Below are positions 14,913-22,034 of a stretch of 24,559 nt of DNA, piece after piece. The position numbers and the translations under genes were made by a program. The stretch lies in the IMG/VR virus record IMGVR_UViG_3300043419_001263, positions 1 to 24,559 of that record. One strand, written 5' to 3'. The stretch comes from a virus. The notes beneath the pieces are model-generated. The model was not told the origin of the DNA. It saw only the letters and a list, made by a program, of their open reading frames with translations, and searched no databases. Position 1 is the stretch's first letter; each line of letters opens with the position of its first letter.

Positions 14913-16586
14913 TTACGCCTTTTTAGATTTCTTAGCCATTTGTTTCATCGCTAAGCGTGCTAAATGGCGCGCCCTTGATTGTGGTGTATGTTCTGCACCT
15001 GATTTATCTTTAATGCTATCTGGAGTTTTTGTATATGGACCATCGAATGGTACATTCTCAACGCCTTCTTTTGGCACACAATTAGGAACTTTCTTGCCAT
15101 TTTTCATTTTCATTCCAATAGCAGTATAACCTTTCCAACATGCGTCTTTCAAACCTTCTTCTTCAAGATTCGTTTCTTCGCCAAGTTCTTCTTTTGATTG
15201 CAAATAATCTCTTACAGTTGTAATATAATCTTGTGCTAGTGTAATTTTAGATTGAACCCATTCAGGCATGTTCTCATCATCTTCAATCATGTCGACTAAA
15301 TCTTCTGAGTTACGCAAGATAGTTTGTAATTGAGTACGAGCCATTTGACCTTCATAGTCATACTCGCCCTTATCACTATCTTTTTTCTCATCTAACATTT
15401 GTTCTTGCACTTTAATTTTCATGCGAGAGAACATCGTATCATCACCAGTTACTAAACTAATTAATGACTCATATACGTTTAATAATAGATCACGTTGTTT
15501 GATTGATAGTTGTTTATCTTCTGAAAGAGTCTTCATTGCCAAACGAAGGTTTGCAAGTTCATCTTTCTCAACTAAACCAAGACGAGCTAATAAGTCAAAA
15601 CGTTTATCAGTTTTGTCTTTAGCTTCTTCTAATTCAACTTCTTCTTTAGTTAAACCGTGATATGCACCTTTAACCATATTGATTTGTTTCTCACCAACTC
15701 TAGCAAAGAAACCTTTTTTCTTTGGAGGATTCTTAAGAGCTGCAATGCGATCGTCTGATTGCTTATCAATCGATTTTTTTAAATGATCTGCTGCATCTTT
15801 ACGGACATCGTCCATAGAGTATTCATTGATTGCTTCTTCATGAACCATACCTGAATGGTTTGCGTCATGCACTTTCCAACCTTTTTTGGCAAAATGTTTC
15901 TTACCAATTTCAATAGCACGATCTTTATCATGTGCTGTTACACGTACAAACTTTTGAATAAGTTCTTTACGCTTAGTAACAGCTGGATGGTCAGAGTCTG
16001 AAACAGTAACACCAATTCTATGTACGCCGATTGATGGTGCAACTGGTGCTTGTTCTTTCATCTCAGTACCATTAATCTTCTTAATAGTTTCTGGATGTGA
16101 ACGATTTTGTGTACGTTCTTTATCTAAGTCTTGAGTAGTTAACTTATCACCAATCTTCTTACGTAAGTATGCTGGAACATCTGACTTATTAACACCTTCG
16201 TCGATCTCAGTTTCTTCTTTCATGTACTCATCGTATTTGGATTTCAAATGCGCTTGTGCTTTAGACTGCGCATATTTACCGTGTTCTTTACGAGAGAACT
16301 CAGCTTTAGTTTGGCCTCTGTTACCTAGTACTTCATAGTTACCTTTACCATCAGAAGACACATAAGGTTTTTGTTTACCTTGCATATGAACAGGAACTGC
16401 ACTTTCGTTTGCTAATTTTTTATCATCAGCATCATTATCACCGTCATTATCTAGATCATCTTCTTTACTATAGTCATCATCGGCAATCTTCTTGCGCTTG
16501 TGAACTTTACGACCGCCTGCAGATAAAACAAAATCAGCAGATGAAACGTATTTTGCTTCTAGTAGTTGTCTTAATGTCTTAGCCAT
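14913..16586 (-). CDS. Prohead-core or internal virion protein, 557 residues
   Basis: GGAG lies eight bases before the ATG. The start MAKTLRQLLEAKYV contains LLEA, fitting the T4 gp21 cleavage pattern (L/I-x-E then A/G/S) after residue 10. Residues 43-55 form an Asp-rich loop (DDLDNDGDNDADD) of calcium-binding type. The middle is helical and charged, with RLGLVEKDELANLRLAMKTL and VYESLISLVTGDDTMF. A later segment (EGQMARTQLQTIL, then MPEWVQSKITLAQDYITTV) recurs in head-region proteins of cyanophages. Near 483-505 the CWKGYTAIG and VPNCVP motif is shared with the gene at 16841-17791. The tail is basic. It is most likely a scaffold or internal protein, proteolysed during maturation. Confidence 0.75.
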   Translation of the reverse strand: MAKTLRQLLEAKYVSSADFVLSAGGRKVHKRKKIADDDYSKEDDLDNDGDNDADDKKLANESAVPVHMQGKQKPYVSSDGKGNYEVLGNRGQTKAEFSRKEHGKYAQSKAQAHLKSKYDEYMKEETEIDEGVNKSDVPAYLRKKIGDKLTTQDLDKERTQNRSHPETIKKINGTEMKEQAPVAPSIGVHRIGVTVSDSDHPAVTKRKELIQKFVRVTAHDKDRAIEIGKKHFAKKGWKVHDANHSGMVHEEAINEYSMDDVRKDAADHLKKSIDKQSDDRIAALKNPPKKKGFFARVGEKQINMVKGAYHGLTKEEVELEEAKDKTDKRFDLLARLGLVEKDELANLRLAMKTLSEDKQLSIKQRDLLLNVYESLISLVTGDDTMFSRMKIKVQEQMLDEKKDSDKGEYDYEGQMARTQLQTILRNSEDLVDMIEDDENMPEWVQSKITLAQDYITTVRDYLQSKEELGEETNLEEEGLKDACWKGYTAIGMKMKNGKKVPNCVPKEGVENVPFDGPYTKTPDSIKDKSGAEHTPQSRARHLARLAMKQMAKKSKKA

Positions 16587-16589
16587 TTA

Positions 16590-16844
16590 TTAATCTCCGA
16601 AAGCAACTGCTACAGCTTTAACTGCTGCACCTGCTGCAATAGTTTCTGCTGCAGTTTTACGTACAAATGCTACGTCACCAGCTTTAACTGTAACTGTACC
16701 TGTTGTATTGTCTTCTAAAGCAACGGTCAATAATACTGCTCCAGCCGTATCATTATATACACGCACTAATTGTGCTCCGCTTAAAGTAGTAGCAGTTGAT
16801 AATGATACTTCAGTACCTAAAAGTTTGAGGATTCTTTCGCTCAT
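16590..16844 (-). CDS. Small putative virion protein, 84 residues
   Basis: The protein is rich in small and beta-forming residues: LVRVYNDTAGAVLLTVAL, then TGTVTVKAGDVAFVRKTAAE and KAVAVAFG. It reads as one compact beta sandwich. Similar short proteins with a final A/V-AV-AF strand occur in marine T4-like phages as structural proteins, from memory. Own late promoter 64 bases upstream and the ATGA overlap with the preceding gene suggest high late expression, as expected for a capsid decoration or other abundant virion part. That role is inference. Confidence 0.7.
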   Translation of the reverse strand: MSERILKLLGTEVSLSTATTLSGAQLVRVYNDTAGAVLLTVALEDNTTGTVTVKAGDVAFVRKTAAETIAAGAAVKAVAVAFGD

Positions 16845-17791
16845 TTGTTATTCCCATCGAATGTTGATAAGTCTTCTTTAAATGACTTAAGCTTTGTTTT
16901 ATTTTTCTTATTTATAGGTACACAGTTTGGTACTGTTTTACCATCTTTTTCTTTTGTACCAACCATACTGTAACCAGTCCAACAAGGATTTCCCATCTTT
17001 TCAAGCATTTGATTGATGACAGCTTCTTCTACTTTAATAACATCGCGCAACCATTTACGTTGCTTAACACCTTCGTAAGTTTCAATAATTACATAGTTAG
17101 AGCCTAATCGTTGGATTTGACCAATGTCTTTAGATTCTTTTACTTCAACTACATCACCAACTTTAAATAATTCACCGCTTACATATGCTTCACGTTCTTT
17201 AGACAATGTTGGTAACTGGATATGTTGTCTAAAATTAAATGTTTCTTTTAATCCTAATCCTACACGGATAGCATTAAAAAGCTTTTGATTTTCTTTTATT
17301 GTTGATGGCAAAAACTTATTAAACAACTCGTAGTTGTTGTCTTTAACTGACTCGACAACTTTTGCTTCGATGTCATGTGTATCAACGGAAATAAAATCAA
17401 TTGTCTTGAAATTGTAACGAGATCTATTGTCTTTATTTACAGATTCAATTAGTTGTGTTCGCACATTAGGCATAACAAGATTAACGTGTGTATAACCTTG
17501 TTCGTACAAAGAATCTAGTGCATCATATAAATCTACGATCTTTGAATCACTAATGATAGAACGCGCTTGACGTGGAAACATCTTGCGCATAAATTTAATC
17601 TTTGTATTGTAATCTAGCGGAGAACTCTCATTACATTCTTGTGAAGTATAGATCCTATACGGTCCACCTTGTGCAGTTTCATGCACTTTATTAATGATTT
17701 TCTCATGCTCAATATTTGGAGGATTAAAATGACCAAAAGTTATCGTAACCTTGCCACTAGATTCCTTCAAATATTCCTTAAACTGTTTCAT
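16841..17791 (-). CDS. Degenerate nucleotidylyltransferase with SH3-like and Cys tail
   Basis: The 316-residue protein starts MKQFKEYLKESSGK at 17791 (GGAAGC upstream; the longer frame starts inside the preceding gene). Residues 14-180 align by eye with the nucleotidylyltransferase at 18673-19293: GHFNPPNIEH versus GRMNPPTTGH, and GYTHVNLV versus GVTHLHIV. However, TTGH has become NIEH and the SGTKMR motif is replaced by IEAKVVE, so catalysis is probably lost. Residues about 206-255 (FKVGDVVEVKES, GQIQRLGSNYVIIE, RKWLRDVI) look like an SH3/KOW barrel seen in virion proteins. The tail has CWTGYSMVG and VPNCVP (270-292). It is likely a structural or scaffold protein derived from the enzyme. The stop overlaps the next start (ATGA). 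Confidence 0.75.
   Translation of the reverse strand: MKQFKEYLKESSGKVTITFGHFNPPNIEHEKIINKVHETAQGGPYRIYTSQECNESSPLDYNTKIKFMRKMFPRQARSIISDSKIVDLYDALDSLYEQGYTHVNLVMPNVRTQLIESVNKDNRSRYNFKTIDFISVDTHDIEAKVVESVKDNNYELFNKFLPSTIKENQKLFNAIRVGLGLKETFNFRQHIQLPTLSKEREAYVSGELFKVGDVVEVKESKDIGQIQRLGSNYVIIETYEGVKQRKWLRDVIKVEEAVINQMLEKMGNPCWTGYSMVGTKEKDGKTVPNCVPINKKNKTKLKSFKEDLSTFDGNNK
16909..16916 (-). promoter_or_regulatory. T4-type late promoter TATAAATA
   Basis: Exact late consensus, located inside the 3' end of the 316-residue gene and 64 bases before the ATG at 16844. It would raise expression of the small 84-residue virion protein and the genes after it. Confidence 0.75.
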
Positions 17792-17792
17792 A

Positions 17793-18230
17793 TTATAAAC
17801 CGCTTCCAGCGTTAAATTTAGCCAACTTCTTGCCACTCTTCCGAGCAATGTCTTCTTGTTTCACACGACGTAATAGTTTACCTGAAATACGTTTGATAGA
17901 ACCCTTCATCTTTGAGAGTTTCAAATCAACTTGTTTTCTTTGTGCGATTGGAATTTCTGAGCGAGAACGACCTTGATAAAGGCGTTTAATTAGCAGATTG
18001 CGTGCTCTTTGTTTGGCTCTTGCTGTGAGACGGTCTTTGCTAGCTAAGCGTCTTGATTGGATCTTCTTAGCCATTTGGATGCGTGCTGAACGGCGCATGA
18101 ATTGTTGTTTCTTTTTAATGCGCGCTGCAGTATCTAATACCTCATTTAGTATAGACTGCTCTTCCTCTGTTAGCCCAACAGACTCAGCGACATCATCGAA
18201 TTCGTGCGAATACTCTTTAAACGTAATCAT
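17793..18230 (-). CDS. Highly basic head-region protein, 145 residues
   Basis: It starts MITFKEYSHEFDD with GGGA five bases upstream, again resembling a capsid-targeting N-terminus. After a short acidic helix the remaining roughly 110 residues are a long Arg/Lys-rich helix (KKKQQFMRRSARIQMAKKIQ and onward, with RLTARAKQRARNLLIKRL). This composition fits nucleic-acid binding within the capsid, as for T4 internal proteins, or a prohead core component. Related basic proteins occur in marine T4-like phages, from memory. The stop lies one base before the next ATG, so the genes are translationally linked. Confidence 0.75.
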   Translation of the reverse strand: MITFKEYSHEFDDVAESVGLTEEEQSILNEVLDTAARIKKKQQFMRRSARIQMAKKIQSRRLASKDRLTARAKQRARNLLIKRLYQGRSRSEIPIAQRKQVDLKLSKMKGSIKRISGKLLRRVKQEDIARKSGKKLAKFNAGSGL

Positions 18231-18297
18231 ATTTTCCCATTAACCTCGTGTTGGAGACATTCCAACCGTTGATAATAATATTGAACATGCTTTTCAT
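18217..18297 (-). CDS. Possible micro-protein in the late leader
   Basis: A 26-residue frame, MKSMFNIIINGWNVSNTRLM then GKYDYV, lies between the late promoter and the gene at 18230 and overlaps that gene by 14 bases. The pattern looks more protein-like than random, but no ribosome site precedes either ATG (18297 or 18288). It could instead be chance coding over an RNA hairpin. Confidence 0.2.
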   Translation of the reverse strand: MKSMFNIIINGWNVSNTRLMGKYDYV

Positions 18298-18351
18298 GGG
18301 CGGTTACCAGTCCACAGCCCTACAAGTTCTTCAATACAACTGGTGTAATCT

Positions 18352-18359
18352 TATTTATA
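18352..18359 (-). promoter_or_regulatory. T4-type late promoter TATAAATA
   Basis: An exact TATAAATA in the gap downstream of the 91-residue gene, about 120 bases before the ATG at 18230. The leader it would produce contains small inverted repeats (GTTGGA/TCCAAC at 18250-18266, and GGGC/GCCC near 18298-18320) and a possible micro-frame. Confidence 0.75.
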
Positions 18360-18370
18360 TAAGTTTTAGT

Positions 18371-18646
18371 TTATATCTCATCATCATCTAAGTCCCAATC
18401 ATCTGATCCTTCAGATGTTAGGATAGTCATCCTAAATTTACTTGGTTCCAAACCTTGCAATTGAGGTGCTAATTCAAGGTAATCTTCATCTTCTAAGCTA
18501 TTATGTACTACTTTCATTGGATAGTACTTTCGAATAGAAGCTCTCTTCTTTGGAGCTTCAGTCTTAACTTCAACCCACTCATCAGGTTCTAACTCAAACG
18601 TCTTGAGTCTTTGTTGCTTCTTATGGGTTTTCACTTTTGACTTCAT
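18371..18646 (-). CDS. Hypothetical protein, 91 residues
   Basis: The protein has a basic start (MKSKVKTHKKQQRLK), a middle WVEVKTEAPKKR, and a very acidic tail (SDDWDLDDDEI). No clear ribosome site precedes the ATG at 18646, so a start further inside is possible. It lies 26 bases after the nucleotidylyltransferase stop and just before a TATAAATA late promoter. The charge split, basic head and acidic tail, is common in small assembly or scaffolding proteins. I do not recognise a family. Confidence 0.65.
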   Translation of the reverse strand: MKSKVKTHKKQQRLKTFELEPDEWVEVKTEAPKKRASIRKYYPMKVVHNSLEDEDYLELAPQLQGLEPSKFRMTILTSEGSDDWDLDDDEI

Positions 18647-18672
18647 AGATTATCAGATTATTTCTGTACTAA

Positions 18673-19293
18673 TTAATCAGTATGTCCCATACCTTTGCGT
18701 ACATCATTCATTAATTCTTTTGCATCGTTATCTGATACATGGCTAGGAACACCTTTGCGGAATGACTTAAAGTCATTGTTCTTAGCATGTTCGCGCATCT
18801 TTGTACCTGACATACCTTCGTCGCCTTCAGCATCAGGATCTCTTTCACCTGAAGAATGTACTGTTATCTTCTTAAACTTGAATGGTACTTTACCATCTTT
18901 ATTAGGTTTACCATTTAGTTCTTTGAATTTCTTTTTGTATTCATCAACGCGATCTGAACCAGCAACAATGTGTAAGTGTGTTACACCTTGTTTATGTAGT
19001 TCTGCAGCATGAGAGAAGATTGTTGGATTGTCTTTAGATGCAGCTTTAATATTTGCACCTGGTGCATAACGTCTTAAGTGTTTTACTTTTTGTTCTGAAG
19101 ATAATGGATTCTTTTTAGAGTCGTTAGAGTGAGAAACAACCATGTGATGTTCTCCACCTACTTCTTTAGCCACGTCTTGTACTTTGTTGATAACTTTAAG
19201 GTGACCAGTAGTTGGAGGATTCATGCGACCATAAGCCAATACTGCGTGCTTGGCTTCAGCTTCTTCTTTTAGGAATGTTAAGAATGTCAACAT
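18673..19293 (-). CDS. HIGH-type nucleotidylyltransferase (NMNAT/cytidylyltransferase-like)
   Basis: The 206-residue protein has GRMNPPTTGH at 22-31, the nucleotide-binding T/HxGH motif, and SGTKMR at 162-167, the matching C-terminal motif of the family. This is the fold of NMN adenylyltransferase, pantetheine-phosphate adenylyltransferase and glycerol-3-phosphate cytidylyltransferase. Such enzymes transfer a nucleotide to a phosphate-bearing acceptor with release of pyrophosphate. Both catalytic motifs are intact, so activity is likely, but the acceptor is not readable. It starts MLTFLTFLKEEAEA, again like a capsid-targeting sequence ending in E-E-A. Its position among head-region genes and beside a second, degenerate copy (16841-17791) is notable. 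Confidence 0.8.
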   Translation of the reverse strand: MLTFLTFLKEEAEAKHAVLAYGRMNPPTTGHLKVINKVQDVAKEVGGEHHMVVSHSNDSKKNPLSSEQKVKHLRRYAPGANIKAASKDNPTIFSHAAELHKQGVTHLHIVAGSDRVDEYKKKFKELNGKPNKDGKVPFKFKKITVHSSGERDPDAEGDEGMSGTKMREHAKNNDFKSFRKGVPSHVSDNDAKELMNDVRKGMGHTD

Positions 19294-20474
19294 TATTTTC
19301 TTACCTTTAATAGATTAGCTTTAGCAAACTCTGCACGATTAACTAATTTAGTTGGTTCGCCTTTATGATTAACAACGAAACCTTCTGGTTTCGACTTCTT
19401 ACCATCGATATGGTGTTCTAAACCACCTTCGTGTGTCTCTAATGCACTCGTTAAGATGTTCTTTGCTTTTTGCAAGTGCTGATGCATCTTAAACAAATTA
19501 TCATAATGTTCTTTGTTCTTCTGAACATGAGATACGTGTTCTTTTCCAGCTGATAGTTTTTCTGCCTTACTTTTTTCTGTCTTAACTTTATCTGCTAGTT
19601 TTTGATGGACGTTTTTAAGATGTTGCATAAAACCTTCTGCAGATGGAGTTTCATCTGTACGTACAGTATGATTGATGTATGTCGATAAGTGACCAGCTTC
19701 GCCTTGATGTTTCAAAGTACCTGCATACATCTTTTTGCCTTGTTTCTTATGAATCTCTTTTGCAGCATCCATGTGTTTTTTGAATTCTGCTTCTTGATCT
19801 TTCGTATAATGTACTTGTGTAGTATCGTGTTCAGCAGATTTTAAATGTACATCTGGGTGTGATTCAAAATCTTCTTGACTTGCATTGGGTGTAGCATGCA
19901 TTGTGTGAAGATCTTTGCCTTCGTATTTAGTATGCACTACAATACCAACTTTAGACTTCTTAACTTTGTCAGCCTCTTCGCCTTTAGCTGTGTAGGTGAT
20001 TGTGTTTGGTGTGAACGATACACTGCCATCTTTATTTTTCTTATGATCGTCAGGTGTATGCATGATATCACCTTGATATACACCATTTTTAGGAGCAACT
20101 TTAGGGAGATGCTTAAGCGCAGCTTTTAATTTTGTTGCCAAACCTGGTGCATGACCATGATTATCATCAACATCTTTTTCGGTGTAATTGATCTTTGGAT
20201 TTTTGTTGAATGCAGATTTAGATGCAACAAAGAACTTACCAGTTTTTGGGTGGTGGCCAAAAACAACAGCAGGAGAACCGTCATACTTCATTGTTAGTGC
20301 AGTACTGTGTTCACCAGCCTTGATAGAGTCATGTGCTTGTTGTAAAGCACTATGAGCATGATCGAAACCTTCTGAACCATGAAACAATGGTCTATCTTCA
20401 GCATGATGAATGTGCTTTAGTTTTGCACCTTCATCTTCCTCTAATAGAAAGTTCGTAAACGATTTCATTGTCAT
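19293..20474 (-). CDS. Ligase/capping-superfamily-like nucleotidyltransferase protein
   Basis: The 393-residue protein shows motifs of the covalent nucleotidyltransferase superfamily (DNA ligases, RNA ligases, capping enzymes). They are KYDG at 63-66 (motif I, nucleotidyl-lysine), VYQGDI at about 132-137 (motif III position), a VGIVVHTKYEG strand at about 176, EGFVV at about 364-368 (motif IV) and Lys about 376 (motif V candidate). I recall the family as a phage DUF, possibly DUF6267, without an assigned reaction. The N-terminus MKSFTNFLLEEDEG resembles a capsid-targeting sequence. A long charged coiled-coil-like insertion lies around 290-345. I use the ATG at 20474, since the ATG at 20489 has its purine tract touching the codon; 20468 is also possible. 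It overlaps the following gene by one base (TAATG). Confidence 0.75.
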   Translation of the reverse strand: MTMKSFTNFLLEEDEGAKLKHIHHAEDRPLFHGSEGFDHAHSALQQAHDSIKAGEHSTALTMKYDGSPAVVFGHHPKTGKFFVASKSAFNKNPKINYTEKDVDDNHGHAPGLATKLKAALKHLPKVAPKNGVYQGDIMHTPDDHKKNKDGSVSFTPNTITYTAKGEEADKVKKSKVGIVVHTKYEGKDLHTMHATPNASQEDFESHPDVHLKSAEHDTTQVHYTKDQEAEFKKHMDAAKEIHKKQGKKMYAGTLKHQGEAGHLSTYINHTVRTDETPSAEGFMQHLKNVHQKLADKVKTEKSKAEKLSAGKEHVSHVQKNKEHYDNLFKMHQHLQKAKNILTSALETHEGGLEHHIDGKKSKPEGFVVNHKGEPTKLVNRAEFAKANLLKVRK

Positions 20475-20476
20475 GT

Positions 20477-20869
20477 TTAGCAATTCCATTTCCTTAATGC
20501 CAAAGCTTTACGTGTTGGTCGACCTTTTTCATCTTTCATCGGACCATCTACTCCGCTCATGCGAGCACAAAAAGATTTACGACGTTTAGCAGCTTTACTT
20601 CCAGGTTTTAATTTAGAAGGTTTAGTAGTTACAGCAGTTTGCAATTTGCTACCAGGATTTTCTCTACGATATGCATCAACACCTTTTTGTGTCAATCCAC
20701 CAGTAGAAGACTTATGACCTTTAGCATCGATAGCTGCTTCTTCTAGATCTGTTTCTTCTTTGCAGTCACACTGTTCAGGTGTATCTTTCTTATATTTCTT
20801 GGTTAACTTTTTAGTTCCCCATTCTCCTGCGCCGTGTTCTTCTTCTAAGTATTGTTTGAATGTAATCAT
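20477..20869 (-). CDS. DUF6321-like capsid-region protein
   Basis: The 130-residue protein begins MITFKQYLEEEHGAG, which resembles the capsid-targeting N-termini of T4 internal proteins. The last 75 residues match what I remember as DUF6321: GLTQKGVDAYRRENPGSK, then TTKPSKLKPGSKAAKRRKSF, CARMSGVDGPM and a terminal RKWNC. The domain is strongly basic and occurs in many phages, which suits DNA binding inside the head. Two Cys pairs (CDCKEE near 34-36; CARM and terminal C) might bind metal. It overlaps the preceding gene by four bases and is followed by the ligase-like gene. No enzymatic function is known to me. Confidence 0.8.
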   Translation of the reverse strand: MITFKQYLEEEHGAGEWGTKKLTKKYKKDTPEQCDCKEETDLEEAAIDAKGHKSSTGGLTQKGVDAYRRENPGSKLQTAVTTKPSKLKPGSKAAKRRKSFCARMSGVDGPMKDEKGRPTRKALALRKWNC

Positions 20870-21960
20870 AGGTAACTAAAATCTCCCATTAAACGGGTTG
20901 GATACCCGCCTTGTCCTTGTGTGTCTCTAATATTTAATTTGAGTCTATACTTCTTTGTTTCGATCTCGATATCCACGCGTTTACCAGTACCGGTTTTACC
21001 GCCATAGTAAACGACACATGATGTAGGTGTCGCCGCTGCTTCTTTATATTTTTTATCTATCTTAATAGATTTAATGCCTGATGAAAGCTTGTGAATAACA
21101 TGGTATCCATGACCGATACCAGATTCAAGTAATTTTTTCAATGCTACTTTTTGTGCACCGTCCATTTGAGGCCACACATCTTCGTTGTAACCTTTGTCTA
21201 GCTTACCGTTAAACACATCACAAAATACTGGAGCTTTGATATTGAATAAGCTCAATAGTTTTTTACCATTTTGGTCTTCAATTAAACCAGCTTTAATTTC
21301 TTCAGTAGTTAAAACTGTTTTTAAACCAACGTTAAAGAATGTTGCTGTATTACCTAGTTTCAAACTTAGATATGCTACTACTTTTTCTTTACCGTCTTTT
21401 GTACCCATCAAAGTCAAGTCAGTAACGATAGCACCGATATCTCCATCTGCTCCACCACCCGGTGCAGAGATGATAACATCTGGTGAATAAACAAGTGGAC
21501 GCTTCTTATTTAGTGCACCTTCTTGGACTACTCTAATTTTACTGTATTGTGTAAGATCATATTCTTGTTTTAGATCTTCTAATGCTGCAATCATTTTAGT
21601 GTCAGTGATCTTGATTCCTGACCACCAATCTTCTAAAGATTTTGCAAATTGTGGCTCAAATAAATTACCTCTATTATTTACACCTTTATTACCAGAAGAA
21701 CCTGCACCAAATTTAACGCTGACTGAAGAAAGCTTTGCATAACGTTTAAGTTCTGCTAAGTTAACTTCACCTTCTAACATTCGAGTGACGTTAACTTTAC
21801 CAAGTTTACTTGGATCAATATTAATTGGAGTTTCAATTGCTGGAAACTTTGCATTAAGCCATGCAAACAAGTTCATGATCTCATCGATCTTCTTTTGCTG
21901 CCCACCTTTTAGTGTAGTTTGAATCTCAGATGCGGTTTTAGGGAAGAATGTATATGCCAT
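20866..21960 (-). CDS. Conserved late phage protein with possible nuclease-like fold, 364 residues
   Basis: I place the start at the ATG at 21960 (MAYTFFPKTASEIQ). An upstream in-frame ATG at 22038 would run through the terminator and promoter. The protein has an NRGNLFEPQFAKSLEDWW segment (about 120-137), then DVIISAPGGG, a DIGAIVTDLTLMG strand and AYLSLKLGN. Glu near the N-terminal helix, Asp in a strand and a following S-x-K recall PD-(D/E)XK-type restriction-like folds with a Ser in place of the usual acidic residue. This is a pattern impression, not proof. It is the first gene of the late block and its stop overlaps the next start (ATGA). A structural virion role is the main alternative. 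Confidence 0.75.
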   Translation of the reverse strand: MAYTFFPKTASEIQTTLKGGQQKKIDEIMNLFAWLNAKFPAIETPINIDPSKLGKVNVTRMLEGEVNLAELKRYAKLSSVSVKFGAGSSGNKGVNNRGNLFEPQFAKSLEDWWSGIKITDTKMIAALEDLKQEYDLTQYSKIRVVQEGALNKKRPLVYSPDVIISAPGGGADGDIGAIVTDLTLMGTKDGKEKVVAYLSLKLGNTATFFNVGLKTVLTTEEIKAGLIEDQNGKKLLSLFNIKAPVFCDVFNGKLDKGYNEDVWPQMDGAQKVALKKLLESGIGHGYHVIHKLSSGIKSIKIDKKYKEAAATPTSCVVYYGGKTGTGKRVDIEIETKKYRLKLNIRDTQGQGGYPTRLMGDFSYL

Positions 21961-21965
21961 TCTTC

Positions 21966-21973
21966 TATTTATA
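21966..21973 (-). promoter_or_regulatory. T4-type late promoter TATAAATA with start codon at the RNA start
   Basis: An exact match to the T4 late consensus, which is read by the phage sigma factor gp55. Five bases (GAAGA) separate it from the ATG at 21960, so RNA should begin at or next to the A of the start codon. It directly follows a terminator, which supports its being the principal promoter of the long late block. Confidence 0.85.
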
Positions 21974-21974
21974 A

Positions 21975-22000
21975 GAAAAAGAGGGGGCACTCGGCCCCCT
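21975..22000 (-). terminator. Rho-independent terminator before the late block
   Basis: On the minus strand AGGGGGC, a 5-nt loop and GCCCCCT are followed by CTTTTTCTT. It lies 35 bases after the metallopeptidase stop and ends within two bases of the TATAAATA late promoter, so early and late units are insulated from one another. Confidence 0.9.
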
Positions 22001-22034
22001 TTAAAGTTACTACTATGAAAAAAACTAAAATACA

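Noticed and set aside
18231-18370. tRNA or tRNA remnant in the gap after the 91-residue gene
   Set aside because: Small inverted repeats are present but no cloverleaf, T-loop or anticodon arm can be made from them.
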